NCBI GenBank assembly: GCA_025055175.1
Contig: JANWYT010000002.1
Coordinates: 124,001-188,000, forward strand
Direction: 5' to 3'
Length of the DNA stretch: 64,000 bases
Origin: Anaerolineae bacterium
GTDB lineage: Bacteria; Chloroflexota; Anaerolineae; Aggregatilineales; Phototrophicaceae
Each line of letters starts with the position of its first letter. The stretch's first letter is position 1. A program made the position numbers and the translations under genes. Positions 27,257 through 36,172 of this stretch are shown here, one piece after another. Below the pieces are notes generated by a model, which saw only the letters and a program-made list of their open reading frames with translations, had not been told where the DNA came from and made no database searches.

Positions 27257-28030
27257 TCATCCCTCCCTCCCTCTCGTCTGCTCAGCGCTGAACAGCTTGC
27301 GCCGATAAATCTCATCAGGGCGGCGGCAAATGTGCAGCACGTCAGCTTCGCTCATGAAGACTGGCCCGCCAGCGGCCAACGCGCCCCAGAGAATCTCAGC
27401 GCCTTTGACAGCCATATCGCTGATGTTGAGAGCGTCGGCAGGCGTCTGGGCTAGGGCGATCAGGCCATGATTGGCCAACAGGATGACCTTAGGCGCTTCG
27501 CCGTAAGTCTCCATGTAGGCGCGGGTGCGACGACGTATCTCCAGGGCCAGGGGCAGGCCTGGATCGACATATGGGACGAAGACCGATTCTGGCCCGCAGA
27601 CGACGGCTTCGTCTGGGCAGGTGCGGTGCTTGGCGAAGCTCTCGGCGTGGACGCTGCACAGCAGACGGTTGACGGGTATGGGATGAGTGTGAGCAATACA
27701 CTGGACGCTGCAATCCCACAGCAGCATGGCATGGAAGCTCGTCTCTACTGAGGGATATGACGTGCCACCGTCGATGCGGGCTGCGCGCATAATCTCGCGC
27801 TCTTCGTCTAGGCCCGATGGTGGGTTGTCAAACATCTCTAGGATGGGTGCGAAGCGAATGCGCGCGAAGCCCTCTGGGCCGATAGTGGCCAATTGATGGC
27901 CACTGGCTTTCACCCAAAAGCTGTCGTCATCGGCGCGCAGCGAGGTGTTGCCCTCGCCGATGATGGCGTAGCGCCTGTCGGGCTGGGCCAGCGCTCTAGA
28001 GAGCTGGACGAGAGAGTCAGGGGCGTCCAT
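27257..28030 (-). CDS. Class II aldolase/adducin family protein
   Basis: This 257-residue single-domain aldolase is of the L-fuculose/L-rhamnulose phosphate aldolase type. IGEGNTSLRA is the substrate phosphate loop, HTHPIPVN supplies two zinc ligands and NHGLIALAQTPADAL the third. The catalytic region therefore looks complete. It starts three bases after the isomerase stop and its own stop overlaps the kinase start region, so isomerase, aldolase and kinase are coupled. With RhaEW and the tandem protein, three class II aldolase genes occur in one operon. Their division of labour is not evident. Confidence 0.88.
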   Translation of the reverse strand: MDAPDSLVQLSRALAQPDRRYAIIGEGNTSLRADDDSFWVKASGHQLATIGPEGFARIRFAPILEMFDNPPSGLDEEREIMRAARIDGGTSYPSVETSFHAMLLWDCSVQCIAHTHPIPVNRLLCSVHAESFAKHRTCPDEAVVCGPESVFVPYVDPGLPLALEIRRRTRAYMETYGEAPKVILLANHGLIALAQTPADALNISDMAVKGAEILWGALAAGGPVFMSEADVLHICRRPDEIYRRKLFSAEQTRGREG

Positions 28031-28033
28031 GCC

Positions 28034-29686
28034 TCAGCCCACCTTGACATCGCCGCACAAATGGACGTGCAGACCCATGGCCTGGAACATCGAGGCTTTG
28101 GCAGCGAGGGCTTTGTCGGCGTCTTCAGCGCTGGGAGCATAGGCCACGTTGAGATGATTAGCCTTGTGACGAGCCATCATCTGGTCGCGGGTGATGCCGT
28201 GTAGGACAGCGTGCATGATAGGCCATTGAGGAGTCGTAATCTGCCAGCGACGTTCGGTCTCTTCGTGGGGCAAGCTGACGACGGTCGCGCGTCCCAAGTC
28301 GACGTGCAGCGCACCACCCATGACGAAGACGCGGCTCCAGACGATCTCGCCAGGCTTGCTGATCCCTTTGAGCGTGCCGCCACCCAAGCGAAAGTACATA
28401 GGAGGTTGACGCTCGCTGGAAGCGCCGCTGTAACCGCCGATGAAGTGCGAAGCCGGCGCTGCGCCGCTGATGAGGAAGACCCAAACGTAATCGTCGACGC
28501 CATCGCCCTTGTAGTGTTCGCCATAGCGCAGGTCGTGCAGGGTGGTGGCGGGATCAAAGCCCATTGCGCGCCAAACACGGTTGGTGACCAAAGCATCTAG
28601 GCCAGCGCATTCATCAACTTCATTGAAGTGAGGCAAAGCTTGGCCTGGGTAGAGTTCCTGGCCGTTGCCGCTGTAGACTGGAGGGCGTTCGACGTTGTTG
28701 AGCAAGCCTTCAACCAAATCAGAAGCGGGAGCCATATCTTTGAGGCCTTGCTGGTACTGGATGCCGATGGCGTCACAGCCAAATTCAGCGGCAATGCGCA
28801 CGGCAGCGATGTACATCTTACACTGCTCTAGAATTTGCCTGTCGGTGAGTTCTGTGGCTTCGTCTGTGCCAGTGACGAATTTCATACCACGCGCGTCCAG
28901 CCAATCGCGCACAGCCTGAGCTTCGTCGTCGCTGACTTGACGCATGGCAGCCACCAGAGCCGACTGGCTGAGGCGCTCTTTGTAGATACCAGCAGGATTG
29001 AGCATTTCGTCGTCTATGATGGCGTTGTACATGCCCATGCATCCCTCATCGAAGACGCCTAAGATGGCCTTCTCATGGCGCAGCTGGCGGGCTAGTGCTT
29101 CGCCTAAGGCGCGTTCTTCAGAACCAGCCTCGGCCGCCACGAAGTCGCGAACGTGGCTGGTGTCGTGGATGATCTTGCCTTCACGAATCCACTGGCGAAT
29201 GCCGTTTAGGAAGTACTCGTCAGCGAAGTCCTCGCTCCATAGGGTGCTGTACTGCACGCCCATCTTGGTCAGCGAGCCGTTCAGGTTGAGCATACCAACT
29301 AAGCCAGGCCATTGACCGCTCCAATTAGCCAGCGTGAGGATAGGGCCTTGATGATCGCGCAGGCCGTGCAGGATGTGATGGCTGTACTGCCAGACCGACT
29401 CAGCCACGATCAGGCGCGCTGTCTTGGGAATGGATTTGAACACGTCCATGCCCATGCGCTGATTCCAGATGAAGCCGTGCTTGAGGGCGGGATCGTAGGC
29501 GTGGCCGCGCTTCACGGTGATCCCTTCTCTGGCGAAAGCGGCGATGACCTGCTGCTCCATCGCCTCCTGAGTGGCCCAACAGACTTGGTTGGCCGAGAGG
29601 CGTAGGTCGCCATTGGCGATCAGGATGGCCTCGTCATCAGCGATAGCAGTGGGTTCATTCACTTCAGGCAAAACATAAGCGCACAT
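28034..29686 (-). CDS. fucI: L-fucose/D-arabinose isomerase family protein
   Basis: This 550-residue protein converts an aldose such as L-fucose to its ketose. ANWSGQWPGLVGMLNLNG, GVFDEGCMGMYNAII, IGIQYQQGLKDMAPASDL and the late RLGGGTLKGISKPGEIVWSR match the fucose isomerase family, which uses a metal bound by Glu, Asp and His. It is a little shorter than E. coli FucI (about 590). I chose ATG 29686 because AGAGAGG precedes it; the open frame continues upstream into the promoter. It is the first gene of the minus-strand set, behind a strong promoter with an operator. The exact substrate is inferred from the family. Confidence 0.82.
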   Translation of the reverse strand: MCAYVLPEVNEPTAIADDEAILIANGDLRLSANQVCWATQEAMEQQVIAAFAREGITVKRGHAYDPALKHGFIWNQRMGMDVFKSIPKTARLIVAESVWQYSHHILHGLRDHQGPILTLANWSGQWPGLVGMLNLNGSLTKMGVQYSTLWSEDFADEYFLNGIRQWIREGKIIHDTSHVRDFVAAEAGSEERALGEALARQLRHEKAILGVFDEGCMGMYNAIIDDEMLNPAGIYKERLSQSALVAAMRQVSDDEAQAVRDWLDARGMKFVTGTDEATELTDRQILEQCKMYIAAVRIAAEFGCDAIGIQYQQGLKDMAPASDLVEGLLNNVERPPVYSGNGQELYPGQALPHFNEVDECAGLDALVTNRVWRAMGFDPATTLHDLRYGEHYKGDGVDDYVWVFLISGAAPASHFIGGYSGASSERQPPMYFRLGGGTLKGISKPGEIVWSRVFVMGGALHVDLGRATVVSLPHEETERRWQITTPQWPIMHAVLHGITRDQMMARHKANHLNVAYAPSAEDADKALAAKASMFQAMGLHVHLCGDVKVG

Positions 29687-29798
29687 CTCAAACCTCTCTA
29701 TTGGTTGCTTGGATCGTTCAAAATGATCATTAGTAACGACTGAGCCAGCAACGCTGACTTGTGTCCAAAGGCACAGACGCTGTATACGTCTTGAGACT

Positions 29799-29847
29799 AT
29801 GTTACCCGTACCACAATCACTATAACTCTGCGAGCCTGTCTTGTCAA
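29799..29847 (-). promoter_or_regulatory. Promoter with LacI-type operator for the fucI operon
   Basis: On the minus strand, TTGACA (29847-29842) and TATAGT (29824-29819) are exactly 17 bases apart, close to consensus. Just downstream lies TGGTACGGGTAACAT (29813-29799), an imperfect palindrome (TGkTAC-n2-GTAmCA). It would cover the start site near 29812. The same element occurs in the divergent promoter. Position and symmetry fit repression by the LacI-family protein encoded at 33810-34835. The leader is about 125 bases. Confidence 0.72.
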
Positions 29848-29893
29848 AGGATGTTTTGTCATGTTTGAAATGCATTTCTGTCTGAGCAGTTTC

Positions 29894-29945
29894 TTGACAA
29901 GTTGATTAAGCCGTGCTAATCTCCAATCAGATGTTACCCGTACCA
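29894..29945 (+). promoter_or_regulatory. Promoter with LacI-type operator for the importer operon
   Basis: TTGACA at 29894-29899 is followed after 17 bases by TAATCT (29917-29922), a weaker -10 box. The operator ATGTTACCCGTACCA at 29931-29945 is identical over 15 bases to the copy at 29799-29813 and again covers the expected start site. The two operator centres are about 132 bases apart. The 341-base gap 29687-30027 therefore holds two back-to-back promoters and no gene that I can see. Confidence 0.68.
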
Positions 29946-30027
29946 TAAACAAAAGCTCAAAAAATAAGGCGCTCGGCCAAACTCCAACTCATCTTATTTA
30001 GGCCGAGATTGTCGCCTAGAGGACTTC

Positions 30028-31545
30028 ATGAACAGCGACCTTTTGGTGTTGATGCAGGATGTAAACAAGTCCTTCCCTGGCGTGCAGGCTCTCTCACAGT
30101 GTCATTTCGACCTAAAAGCGGGAGAAGTCCATGCCCTGGTGGGTGAAAATGGCGCGGGTAAATCAACGCTGATGAAAATTCTCAGCGGCGTCTACGTCAA
30201 AGACAGCGGTCACATCTACGTCAAAGGCGGAGAAGTTCACATTCACAACCCGCGCATGGCCCAAGAGCTGGGCATTGCCATGATCCACCAGGAACTCAAC
30301 CTGATGCCGCACCTGAGCGTGGCGCAAAACATCTTCATCGGGCGTGAGCCGCGCGGTGCGCTGCCTTTCCTCGTAGACGAGAAACGCATGAACCAAGAGG
30401 CGCAGGCCCTGCTGGATTCGTTGCACTTAGCGATTGACCCGCGCACGCGCGTTCGCGATTTGACAGTGGCACGTCAGCAAATGGTGGAGATTGCCAAAGC
30501 ACTGTCTTATCACTCACAAGTCCTCATCATGGATGAACCGACTGCCTCGCTGACTAAAGCGGAAATAGAGGAGTTGTTCTCTATGATTCGACGTCTGCGC
30601 GAGCAAGGCGTGGGCATTGTCTACATCAGCCACCGCATGGAAGAACTCAAGCAAATCTCGGATCGGATCACAGTCATGCGCGACGGCATGTACATCGACA
30701 CCTTAGACACAGCCGCCTGCACAATCGACCAGATCATCAGTCTGATGGTGGGTCGTACCATCTACGAGTCCAAGCCTGAAATTCCCCAAGACTCTCAGCG
30801 CGAAGTGGCTTTGGAAGTGCGCAACCTGAATCGTGGACGTGTGTTGCGCGATGTTAACTTCAAGTTGTACAAAGGTGAGATTTTGGGCTTTGCCGGTCTG
30901 GTCGGGGCTGGTCGTACTGAAGTTGCACGCGCCATTGTAGGCGCCGATAAGGTGGACTCGATGGAGCTGTTCGTCAAGGGACAGCGCGTCTCCGTCCACA
31001 CCCCAAGCGATGCTGTGCGGCACGGCATCGGCTATCTCTCGGAAGATCGCAAGCGCTATGGCTTGGTGACGGGGATGACAGTGTCGGCTAATGTGGCGAT
31101 GGCCTCCATGCGTGATTTTCTCCAGGCTTGGTTCGTCTTGGACGACGCCAAAACAGCCCGCGTGGCTCAGGAGTACGTCGAAAAACTAACTATCCGCACG
31201 CCTTCTGTCAACCAACGTGTGAAGCACCTCAGTGGTGGCAACCAGCAAAAAGTAGTCATCGCCAAATGGCTGACGGCAGACACTGATGTCCTCATCTTTG
31301 ATGAGCCGACGCGCGGCATTGACGTAGGCGCTAAGAGCGAGATCTACAAGCTGCTCAATGAATTGGCCCACGCGGGCAAGGCCATCATCATGATCTCTTC
31401 AGAGCTACCGGAAATTCTGCGTATGAGTCATCGCATCGTGGTCATGTGTGAGGGTCGGATTACGGGTGAACTGAGCGCGGCAGAAGCCGATCAAGAATCG
31501 ATCATGCGCTTGGCCACCCGTCGTGACGAGATGGTTATTCACTAA
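30028..31545 (+). CDS. Sugar ABC importer, double ATPase (RbsA/XylG type)
   Basis: This 505-residue cytoplasmic subunit has two ABC domains in one chain, as in ribose, xylose and rhamnose importers. The first has Walker [10 protein letters not shown] (about 43-51) and Walker [13 protein letters not shown]. In the second, Walker A is degenerate (GLVGAGRTE), the signature is LSGGNQQKV and Walker B is [14 protein letters not shown]. This asymmetry is normal for the family. It starts about 100 bases after the LacI-operator promoter and is followed by permease and binding-protein genes. The substrate is probably the sugar used by the divergent isomerase operon. Confidence 0.94.
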   Translation: MNSDLLVLMQDVNKSFPGVQALSQCHFDLKAGEVHALVGENGAGKSTLMKILSGVYVKDSGHIYVKGGEVHIHNPRMAQELGIAMIHQELNLMPHLSVAQNIFIGREPRGALPFLVDEKRMNQEAQALLDSLHLAIDPRTRVRDLTVARQQMVEIAKALSYHSQVLIMDEPTASLTKAEIEELFSMIRRLREQGVGIVYISHRMEELKQISDRITVMRDGMYIDTLDTAACTIDQIISLMVGRTIYESKPEIPQDSQREVALEVRNLNRGRVLRDVNFKLYKGEILGFAGLVGAGRTEVARAIVGADKVDSMELFVKGQRVSVHTPSDAVRHGIGYLSEDRKRYGLVTGMTVSANVAMASMRDFLQAWFVLDDAKTARVAQEYVEKLTIRTPSVNQRVKHLSGGNQQKVVIAKWLTADTDVLIFDEPTRGIDVGAKSEIYKLLNELAHAGKAIIMISSELPEILRMSHRIVVMCEGRITGELSAAEADQESIMRLATRRDEMVIH

Positions 31546-31582
31546 AAAGTCCCTGATTGTTTGTTGAAAAGGTTTGTTGTCA

Positions 31583-32602
31583 ATGACAGCTCAAGTTCTG
31601 GAATCGCCTCAAGGGAAGAGCAAGATCAAGATCGAGAACGTGCTATATTCGCCAGCGCTGCAGCGTGTGCTGGCCTTCGCGGCGCTGATCGTCCTGATCG
31701 TCGTCTTTTCCATCGCCTCTCCGAATTTCTTGCAGTTCCGCAACATCACTGGCATTCTTTTGGCGACGGCAGTCAACGGCATTCTAGCTCTTGGGGTGAC
31801 CTTCGTCATCATTACAGCGGGCATTGACCTGTCAATAGGCACAGTGATGACCTTCTCGGCAGTTATGACCGGTGTCTTCATCACCCGCTGGGGTTTCGAT
31901 CCGCTGTTGGGCGTCTTGTGCGGCATCCTGTCCGGATCATTCGCGGGTATGATTAACGGCATTGTCATCGCCAAGATGAAAGTGCCACCCTTCGTGGCGA
32001 CGCTGGGCATGATGTATATGGCTAAGGGCCTAGCCCTCATCATTGCAGAGCTGCGCCCCATTTACTTCAACGATGTTCCAGGTTTCTCTACTATTGCGAC
32101 TGGTTCGGTCGTGGGTTCAATCCTGCCCGACTTCAACATACCAAACGCGGTGATGATTATGTTCATCGCGGCCATCGTGGGCAGCTTCATCCTCTTCAAG
32201 ACCATCTTGGGTCGTTACACCTTTGCGCTGGGCAGTAACGAAGAAGCGACGCGCCTCTCCGGCGTCAATGTAGACTTATGGAAGATTGCAGTCTACACCT
32301 TGTCGGGGACGTTCGCGGGCCTGGCCGGCGTGGTCATTGCAGCGCGCCTCAATTCGGCACAACCCGCCCTGGGGCAGGGCTATGAGCTGGACGCCATCGC
32401 AGCGGTGGTTATCGGCGGCACATCGCTCAGTGGTGGCGAAGGCTCTATCTTAGGGACGATCATCGGCGCATTCGTGATCAGCGTCCTCACCAATGGACTG
32501 CGTATCTTGTCTGTGCCGCAGGAGTGGCAGATCGTCGTGACGGGGGTGATTATCATCGTCGCCGTCTACTTCGACATGGTGCGCCGTCGCCGTTCTCGTT
32601 GA
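31583..32602 (+). CDS. Sugar ABC importer permease (RbsC type)
   Basis: This 339-residue membrane protein has about eight to ten helices. ILALGVTFVIITAGIDLSIG, the coupling-helix region SNEEATRLSGVNVDLWKIAVY and IGGTSLSGGEGSILGT are standard for RbsC/XylH-type permeases. I use ATG 31583 rather than the in-frame TTG at 31574, since AAGG lies before the ATG at suitable distance. It is the single permease of this system and probably forms a homodimer. Confidence 0.93.
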   Translation: MTAQVLESPQGKSKIKIENVLYSPALQRVLAFAALIVLIVVFSIASPNFLQFRNITGILLATAVNGILALGVTFVIITAGIDLSIGTVMTFSAVMTGVFITRWGFDPLLGVLCGILSGSFAGMINGIVIAKMKVPPFVATLGMMYMAKGLALIIAELRPIYFNDVPGFSTIATGSVVGSILPDFNIPNAVMIMFIAAIVGSFILFKTILGRYTFALGSNEEATRLSGVNVDLWKIAVYTLSGTFAGLAGVVIAARLNSAQPALGQGYELDAIAAVVIGGTSLSGGEGSILGTIIGAFVISVLTNGLRILSVPQEWQIVVTGVIIIVAVYFDMVRRRRSR

Positions 32603-32680
32603 CTTTGGTTAATTGCGTGCTTGCGGAGCAAGTGCGCTTTAACGCTCACGTATCGTTGAACTATACCACAGGAGTCCGTT

Positions 32681-33703
32681 ATGTTGTCCAAGAAACACTT
32701 CTTGTCCCTGTTGGCCGTTGGCGCTCTGAGCATGAGCTTCGTCATCGCTCAAGAAGCCACCCCCGAAGCCACTCCAGAGGCTGAGGAAGCTCCCTACTGC
32801 ACGCCAGACATTGCCGAGGAAATGCGCGCCAAGAACATTTACATCCCCATCGTCTCTAAAGGCTTCCAGCACCAGTTCTGGCAAGCTGTCAAGCTTGGTG
32901 CGGAACGCGCAGCTGAGGACTGCGGCGTGACCATCACCTTTGAAGGCCCAGAGAGCGAGTCACAGGTCGACAAGCAGCTTGAAATGCTCCAGACGGCCCT
33001 AGATCGTAAACCGGCTGCCCTGGTCTTCGCCGCCCTAGATAGCAAGGCTGCCATTCCGCTGCTGGAGCAGGCCGCCGAGGACGGCATTCCGATCATCGGC
33101 TTCGACAGCGGCGTAGACAGCGACATCCTGTTGGCCACTGCCGCCACCGACAACATCGCCGCTGCTGCTCTGGCTGCTGACATGATGGCTGAGCTGATTG
33201 GCTTCGAGGGCAAGGTTGCGGTCATCGCTCACGATCAGACGAGCCGCACGGGCATCGACCGCGTGGATGGCTTCGTCAATCGTATCAAAGAAGCTTATCC
33301 GAATATCGAAGTGGTAGACGTACAATATGGCGGCGGCGATCACTTGAAGTCCACTGACCTGGCCCGCAGCATTATCCTAGCCCACCCCGACCTCAAGGGC
33401 TTCTTTGGTGCGAACGAGGGTTCGGCGATTGGTGTGCTGAACGCCGTCATCGAGCTGGATATGGCTGATGAGCTGGTCGTCATCGGCTACGATAGCGGTC
33501 GCCAGCAAGTGCAGGCCATCGCCGAGGGTATCATGGAAGGCGCTATCACCCAGAACCCGATTGGTATCGGCTACAAGGCTGTCGAAGCGGCTGTCAAGGC
33601 CTTGCGCGGCGAAGAACTTGAGCCGAACATCGACACAGGTTTCTTCTACTACGATGCTAGCAACTATACAGACGAAGAAATCGCCGCGGTGCTGTACGAC
33701 TGA
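32681..33703 (+). CDS. Sugar ABC importer substrate-binding protein (RbsB type)
   Basis: This 340-residue exported protein has an N-terminal signal peptide ending near FVIAQ, then a short acidic Pro-rich spacer (ATPEATPEAEEAP) and a type 1 periplasmic-binding fold. IYIPIVSKGFQHQFWQAVKLG, FAALDSKAAIPLLEQAAEDG, GFDSGVDSDILLATAATDN and VIGYDSGRQQVQAIAEG are typical of ribose and fucose binding proteins. It lies 78 bases behind the permease. A hairpin that may end the transcript follows at 33731. Confidence 0.93.
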   Translation: MLSKKHFLSLLAVGALSMSFVIAQEATPEATPEAEEAPYCTPDIAEEMRAKNIYIPIVSKGFQHQFWQAVKLGAERAAEDCGVTITFEGPESESQVDKQLEMLQTALDRKPAALVFAALDSKAAIPLLEQAAEDGIPIIGFDSGVDSDILLATAATDNIAAAALAADMMAELIGFEGKVAVIAHDQTSRTGIDRVDGFVNRIKEAYPNIEVVDVQYGGGDHLKSTDLARSIILAHPDLKGFFGANEGSAIGVLNAVIELDMADELVVIGYDSGRQQVQAIAEGIMEGAITQNPIGIGYKAVEAAVKALRGEELEPNIDTGFFYYDASNYTDEEIAAVLYD

Positions 33704-33730
33704 AGCAAAACAAACTTAATATGTAGATTG

Positions 33731-33757
33731 CAAGGGGCATGACAACCATGCCCCTTG
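33731..33757 (+). terminator. Hairpin after the importer operon
   Basis: An 11-base-pair perfect stem (CAAGGGGCATG / CATGCCCCTTG) closes a five-base loop, 28 bases after the binding-protein stop. The downstream tract (TGTTAAAAT) is poor in T, so this may be a partial terminator or a stabilising 3' hairpin that lowers expression of the LacI gene behind it. Confidence 0.6.
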
Positions 33758-33809
33758 TGTTAAAATAAGATTGACAGTTTGTTCACCTGATCGCACCTCA
33801 GGCCGTACC

Positions 33810-34835
33810 ATGTCGAATAAGCTTGCGAAGGGGCGGGCAACGATCCGTGATGTGGCCAAGCTGGCCCAGGTCTCCCCGATCACCGTCTCTCGCGTCGTCA
33901 ACAATCAGGGTTATGTCAGCCCACAAACGCGCGAGCGTGTAGAGCGCGCCGTTGCCCAGCTCCATTACATCCCCAACGGCCTGTCGCAAAGCCTGCGCTA
34001 CCAAAAGACGCACATGATTACCCTGATCGTCTCTGACGTGGCTAATCCTTTTTGGACGACGATCACGCGCGGAGTGGAGGACGTGTGCCGCCGTCACGGC
34101 CTCAGCGTCATCCTGTGCAACACCGACGAAGATAGCCTGAAGTTAGAAAACTACGTTCGTCTCTTGTTGCAGCGCCAGGTGGATGGTTTCATCATCTCGC
34201 CCACCAGCCAGGACGCCTCGGTCGTACGTATGATCGAAGATAGCCATATCCCGGTAGTGCTAGTGGATCGTGTTCTGGAAGATGTGCCTTCGCCGTCCGT
34301 CTACAGCGACAACGAAGCAGGGGCGTATGCCCTCACGCGCCACCTGATTGAACTGGGGCATGAAGCCATCGTGATGGTGAGCGGTGGTATGGCGCAGTCC
34401 ACTAGCGTGCAGCGCATTCGCGGCTATCATCAAGCGATGGCAGAAGCTGGACTGAGCGAACAGGTCATCCCGACCAGCTACACACAACAGAGCGGCTACG
34501 ACACAGTTATGCACCTGTTCCGTGTAGCTCGCCCTCATCCAACAGCTCTGGTGGCGGGCAACAACTTTATCGCCTTCGGGGCGCTCACAGCGCTAGAAGA
34601 ACTAGGCCTGAGCGTGCCGAACGACATTTCGCTGGTGGCTTTTGATGATACTCAGTTCCAGATTTTCCCCAAGCCCTTTCTGACAACAGCTGCCCAAAAC
34701 CCTTATCAATTGGGCCAGGAAGCGGCAACTCTGCTGGTGCGGCGGCTTCAAGGCGAAGACCTCGCTCCGCTGCACGACATCATCTTGCCTATAGAACTGA
34801 TCGTTCGACGTTCGACAGCGCAGCCTAGGTGCTGA
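33810..34835 (+). CDS. LacI family transcriptional regulator
   Basis: This 341-residue repressor has the N-terminal helix-turn-helix and hinge ATIRDVAKLAQVSPITVSRVVNN, then a sugar-binding core (TLIVSDVANPFWTTITRGVED, VDRVLEDVPSPSVYSDN, LVAFDDTQFQIFPKPFLTT). It most likely binds the two TGkTAC-n2-GTAmCA operators between fucI and the ABC genes and releases them on binding the sugar or a breakdown product. ATG 33810 starts directly before the HTH; the frame continues upstream without a ribosome site. Transcription probably reads through from the importer operon, and a TTGACA at 33771 has no clear -10 partner. A strong hairpin follows the stop. Confidence 0.92.
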   Translation: MSNKLAKGRATIRDVAKLAQVSPITVSRVVNNQGYVSPQTRERVERAVAQLHYIPNGLSQSLRYQKTHMITLIVSDVANPFWTTITRGVEDVCRRHGLSVILCNTDEDSLKLENYVRLLLQRQVDGFIISPTSQDASVVRMIEDSHIPVVLVDRVLEDVPSPSVYSDNEAGAYALTRHLIELGHEAIVMVSGGMAQSTSVQRIRGYHQAMAEAGLSEQVIPTSYTQQSGYDTVMHLFRVARPHPTALVAGNNFIAFGALTALEELGLSVPNDISLVAFDDTQFQIFPKPFLTTAAQNPYQLGQEAATLLVRRLQGEDLAPLHDIILPIELIVRRSTAQPRC

Positions 34836-34838
34836 GGA

Positions 34839-34870
34839 CGAGCGGGGCAGCCTTCGGGCTGCCCCGCTCG
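34839..34870. terminator. Bidirectional hairpin between convergent operons
   Basis: A perfect 14-base-pair GC-rich stem closes the very stable C(TTCG)G tetraloop, between the LacI stop (34835) and the stop of the convergent binding-protein gene (34889). No T tract follows on either side. The position between two convergent operons still argues for a terminator or mRNA-end stabiliser acting in both directions. Confidence 0.8.
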
Positions 34871-34888
34871 CCAGGCGATGACTATGAC

Positions 34889-36064
34889 CTAGAAGTCAAA
34901 GTCACCGATGTTATCGATGGTGAAGACGAAGGGCGGGCCGAGCAGGATTTCGCTGCCGTTGACGACCTGGAGCGTGCCGAGCTTGCCAGCCTCTACGCTG
35001 GTGCTATCCGGCGTCAGCGCGCCATCGACTAGGGCGCGCATGACGTAGACGGCAGCATAGCCCAGGTCGACTGGATTCCACAAGACGACCGACTTCACGC
35101 AGCCATTCTCCACGAAGGGGCGCATTTGGTTGGGGGTGCTGAGGCCGACGACGGAGACGGCTTCTTCGGCACTAGGAGCAGCGTTCTCGGTGGCGTCAGT
35201 AGGGCATAAGCCAGCCTGAGCGACGGCATCGGCTGCGCCAGGGAAGGCCACGCTGGACATGCCGAGGACGCCGTCCAGTTCATCGCCGTAGCTATTGATG
35301 AGGGCCTGGGTTTGGCGGAAGGCTAGGTTCTGGTCTTCTTGCGATTCGACGGTCTCCAACCATACCAGGTTGGGGTAGCACTTGGTGGCATAAGCCTGCA
35401 TCTCGGCGATCCAGCGGCTCTGGTTGGGGGCAGTGAAGCTGCTGGTGACGATGGCGAAGCGGCCCTCTTCACCAATCTCCGCAACCAGGCTGTCGATCAT
35501 GGCCTTCGCAATGCCGTTGAACTCGGCCTGATTGACGAACCACTCACGAGCGTCGGGTTCGCTGTTGGCGTCGTAGCCGACCACGCGCACGCCGCTCTCC
35601 AGGGCGCGGCGCAGCACCGGCGAGATACCCACAGGGTCATTGGCGGCGAACAGAATGCCGTCCACGCCTTGGGCTAGGTAGTTCTCGATGAATTGTACCT
35701 GCTGTACCACATCACCCTGAGTTGGGCCGTCGGTAGTTACAGTGACATTGCCCAGCTCAGCAGCGGCTTCCTGCATACCAGCGCTGGTGGCGTTGAAGTA
35801 ACCAATGCCGATCAATTTCGGCACGTCAACCAGGACGATGGGCTTACCCGCCAAATCTGGAGGATTGACTGCCACACCGCCGTTGTAGGGGATGGGTTCA
35901 GCGGCAGGAGCTTCTTCAGTGGCGGCGACATCTTCTTCGCCAGGGCAAGCCAGGGGGTTGGTGGGCAAATTGTCAGCGCCAACCCAGCGAGTTTCCTGGG
36001 CGCTCAGCGGAGCGATCAGCAGCATGGTGGCGAGAGCAGCAAAGCCGAAAGTCTTGATTCGCAT
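34889..36064 (-). CDS. Rhamnose-type ABC importer substrate-binding protein (RhaS-like)
   Basis: This 391-residue exported protein has a signal peptide ending near PLSAQ, a spacer with Glu/Ala/Pro, and a type 1 binding fold. NPVDLGYAAVYVMRAL and the C-terminal LGPPFVFTIDNIGDFDF resemble RhaS and autoinducer-2 binding proteins rather than RbsB. I chose ATG 36064 because AGGAGAG lies before it. It is the last gene of the kinase-importer operon, separated from the permease by 108 bases without an obvious promoter. Gene order kinase, ATPase, permease, permease, binding protein, with DeoR upstream, recalls the rhamnose locus of Rhizobium leguminosarum. Confidence 0.88.
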   Translation of the reverse strand: MRIKTFGFAALATMLLIAPLSAQETRWVGADNLPTNPLACPGEEDVAATEEAPAAEPIPYNGGVAVNPPDLAGKPIVLVDVPKLIGIGYFNATSAGMQEAAAELGNVTVTTDGPTQGDVVQQVQFIENYLAQGVDGILFAANDPVGISPVLRRALESGVRVVGYDANSEPDAREWFVNQAEFNGIAKAMIDSLVAEIGEEGRFAIVTSSFTAPNQSRWIAEMQAYATKCYPNLVWLETVESQEDQNLAFRQTQALINSYGDELDGVLGMSSVAFPGAADAVAQAGLCPTDATENAAPSAEEAVSVVGLSTPNQMRPFVENGCVKSVVLWNPVDLGYAAVYVMRALVDGALTPDSTSVEAGKLGTLQVVNGSEILLGPPFVFTIDNIGDFDF

Positions 36065-36172
36065 AGCGGTTTCTCTCCTAGTGATGCTCAAATCGTAACA
36101 AGGGTGAATTAAGGGTTCGGGTCTAAGAAGGCTTCAAACGCTGATAGACACTCCTTTCTGACGGGCTACAAT

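Noticed and set aside
29687-29875. N-terminal extension of the fucose-isomerase-family gene up to 29875
   Set aside because: The extension would cover the -10 box and operator, while ATG 29686 has a good ribosome site and matches the expected start.
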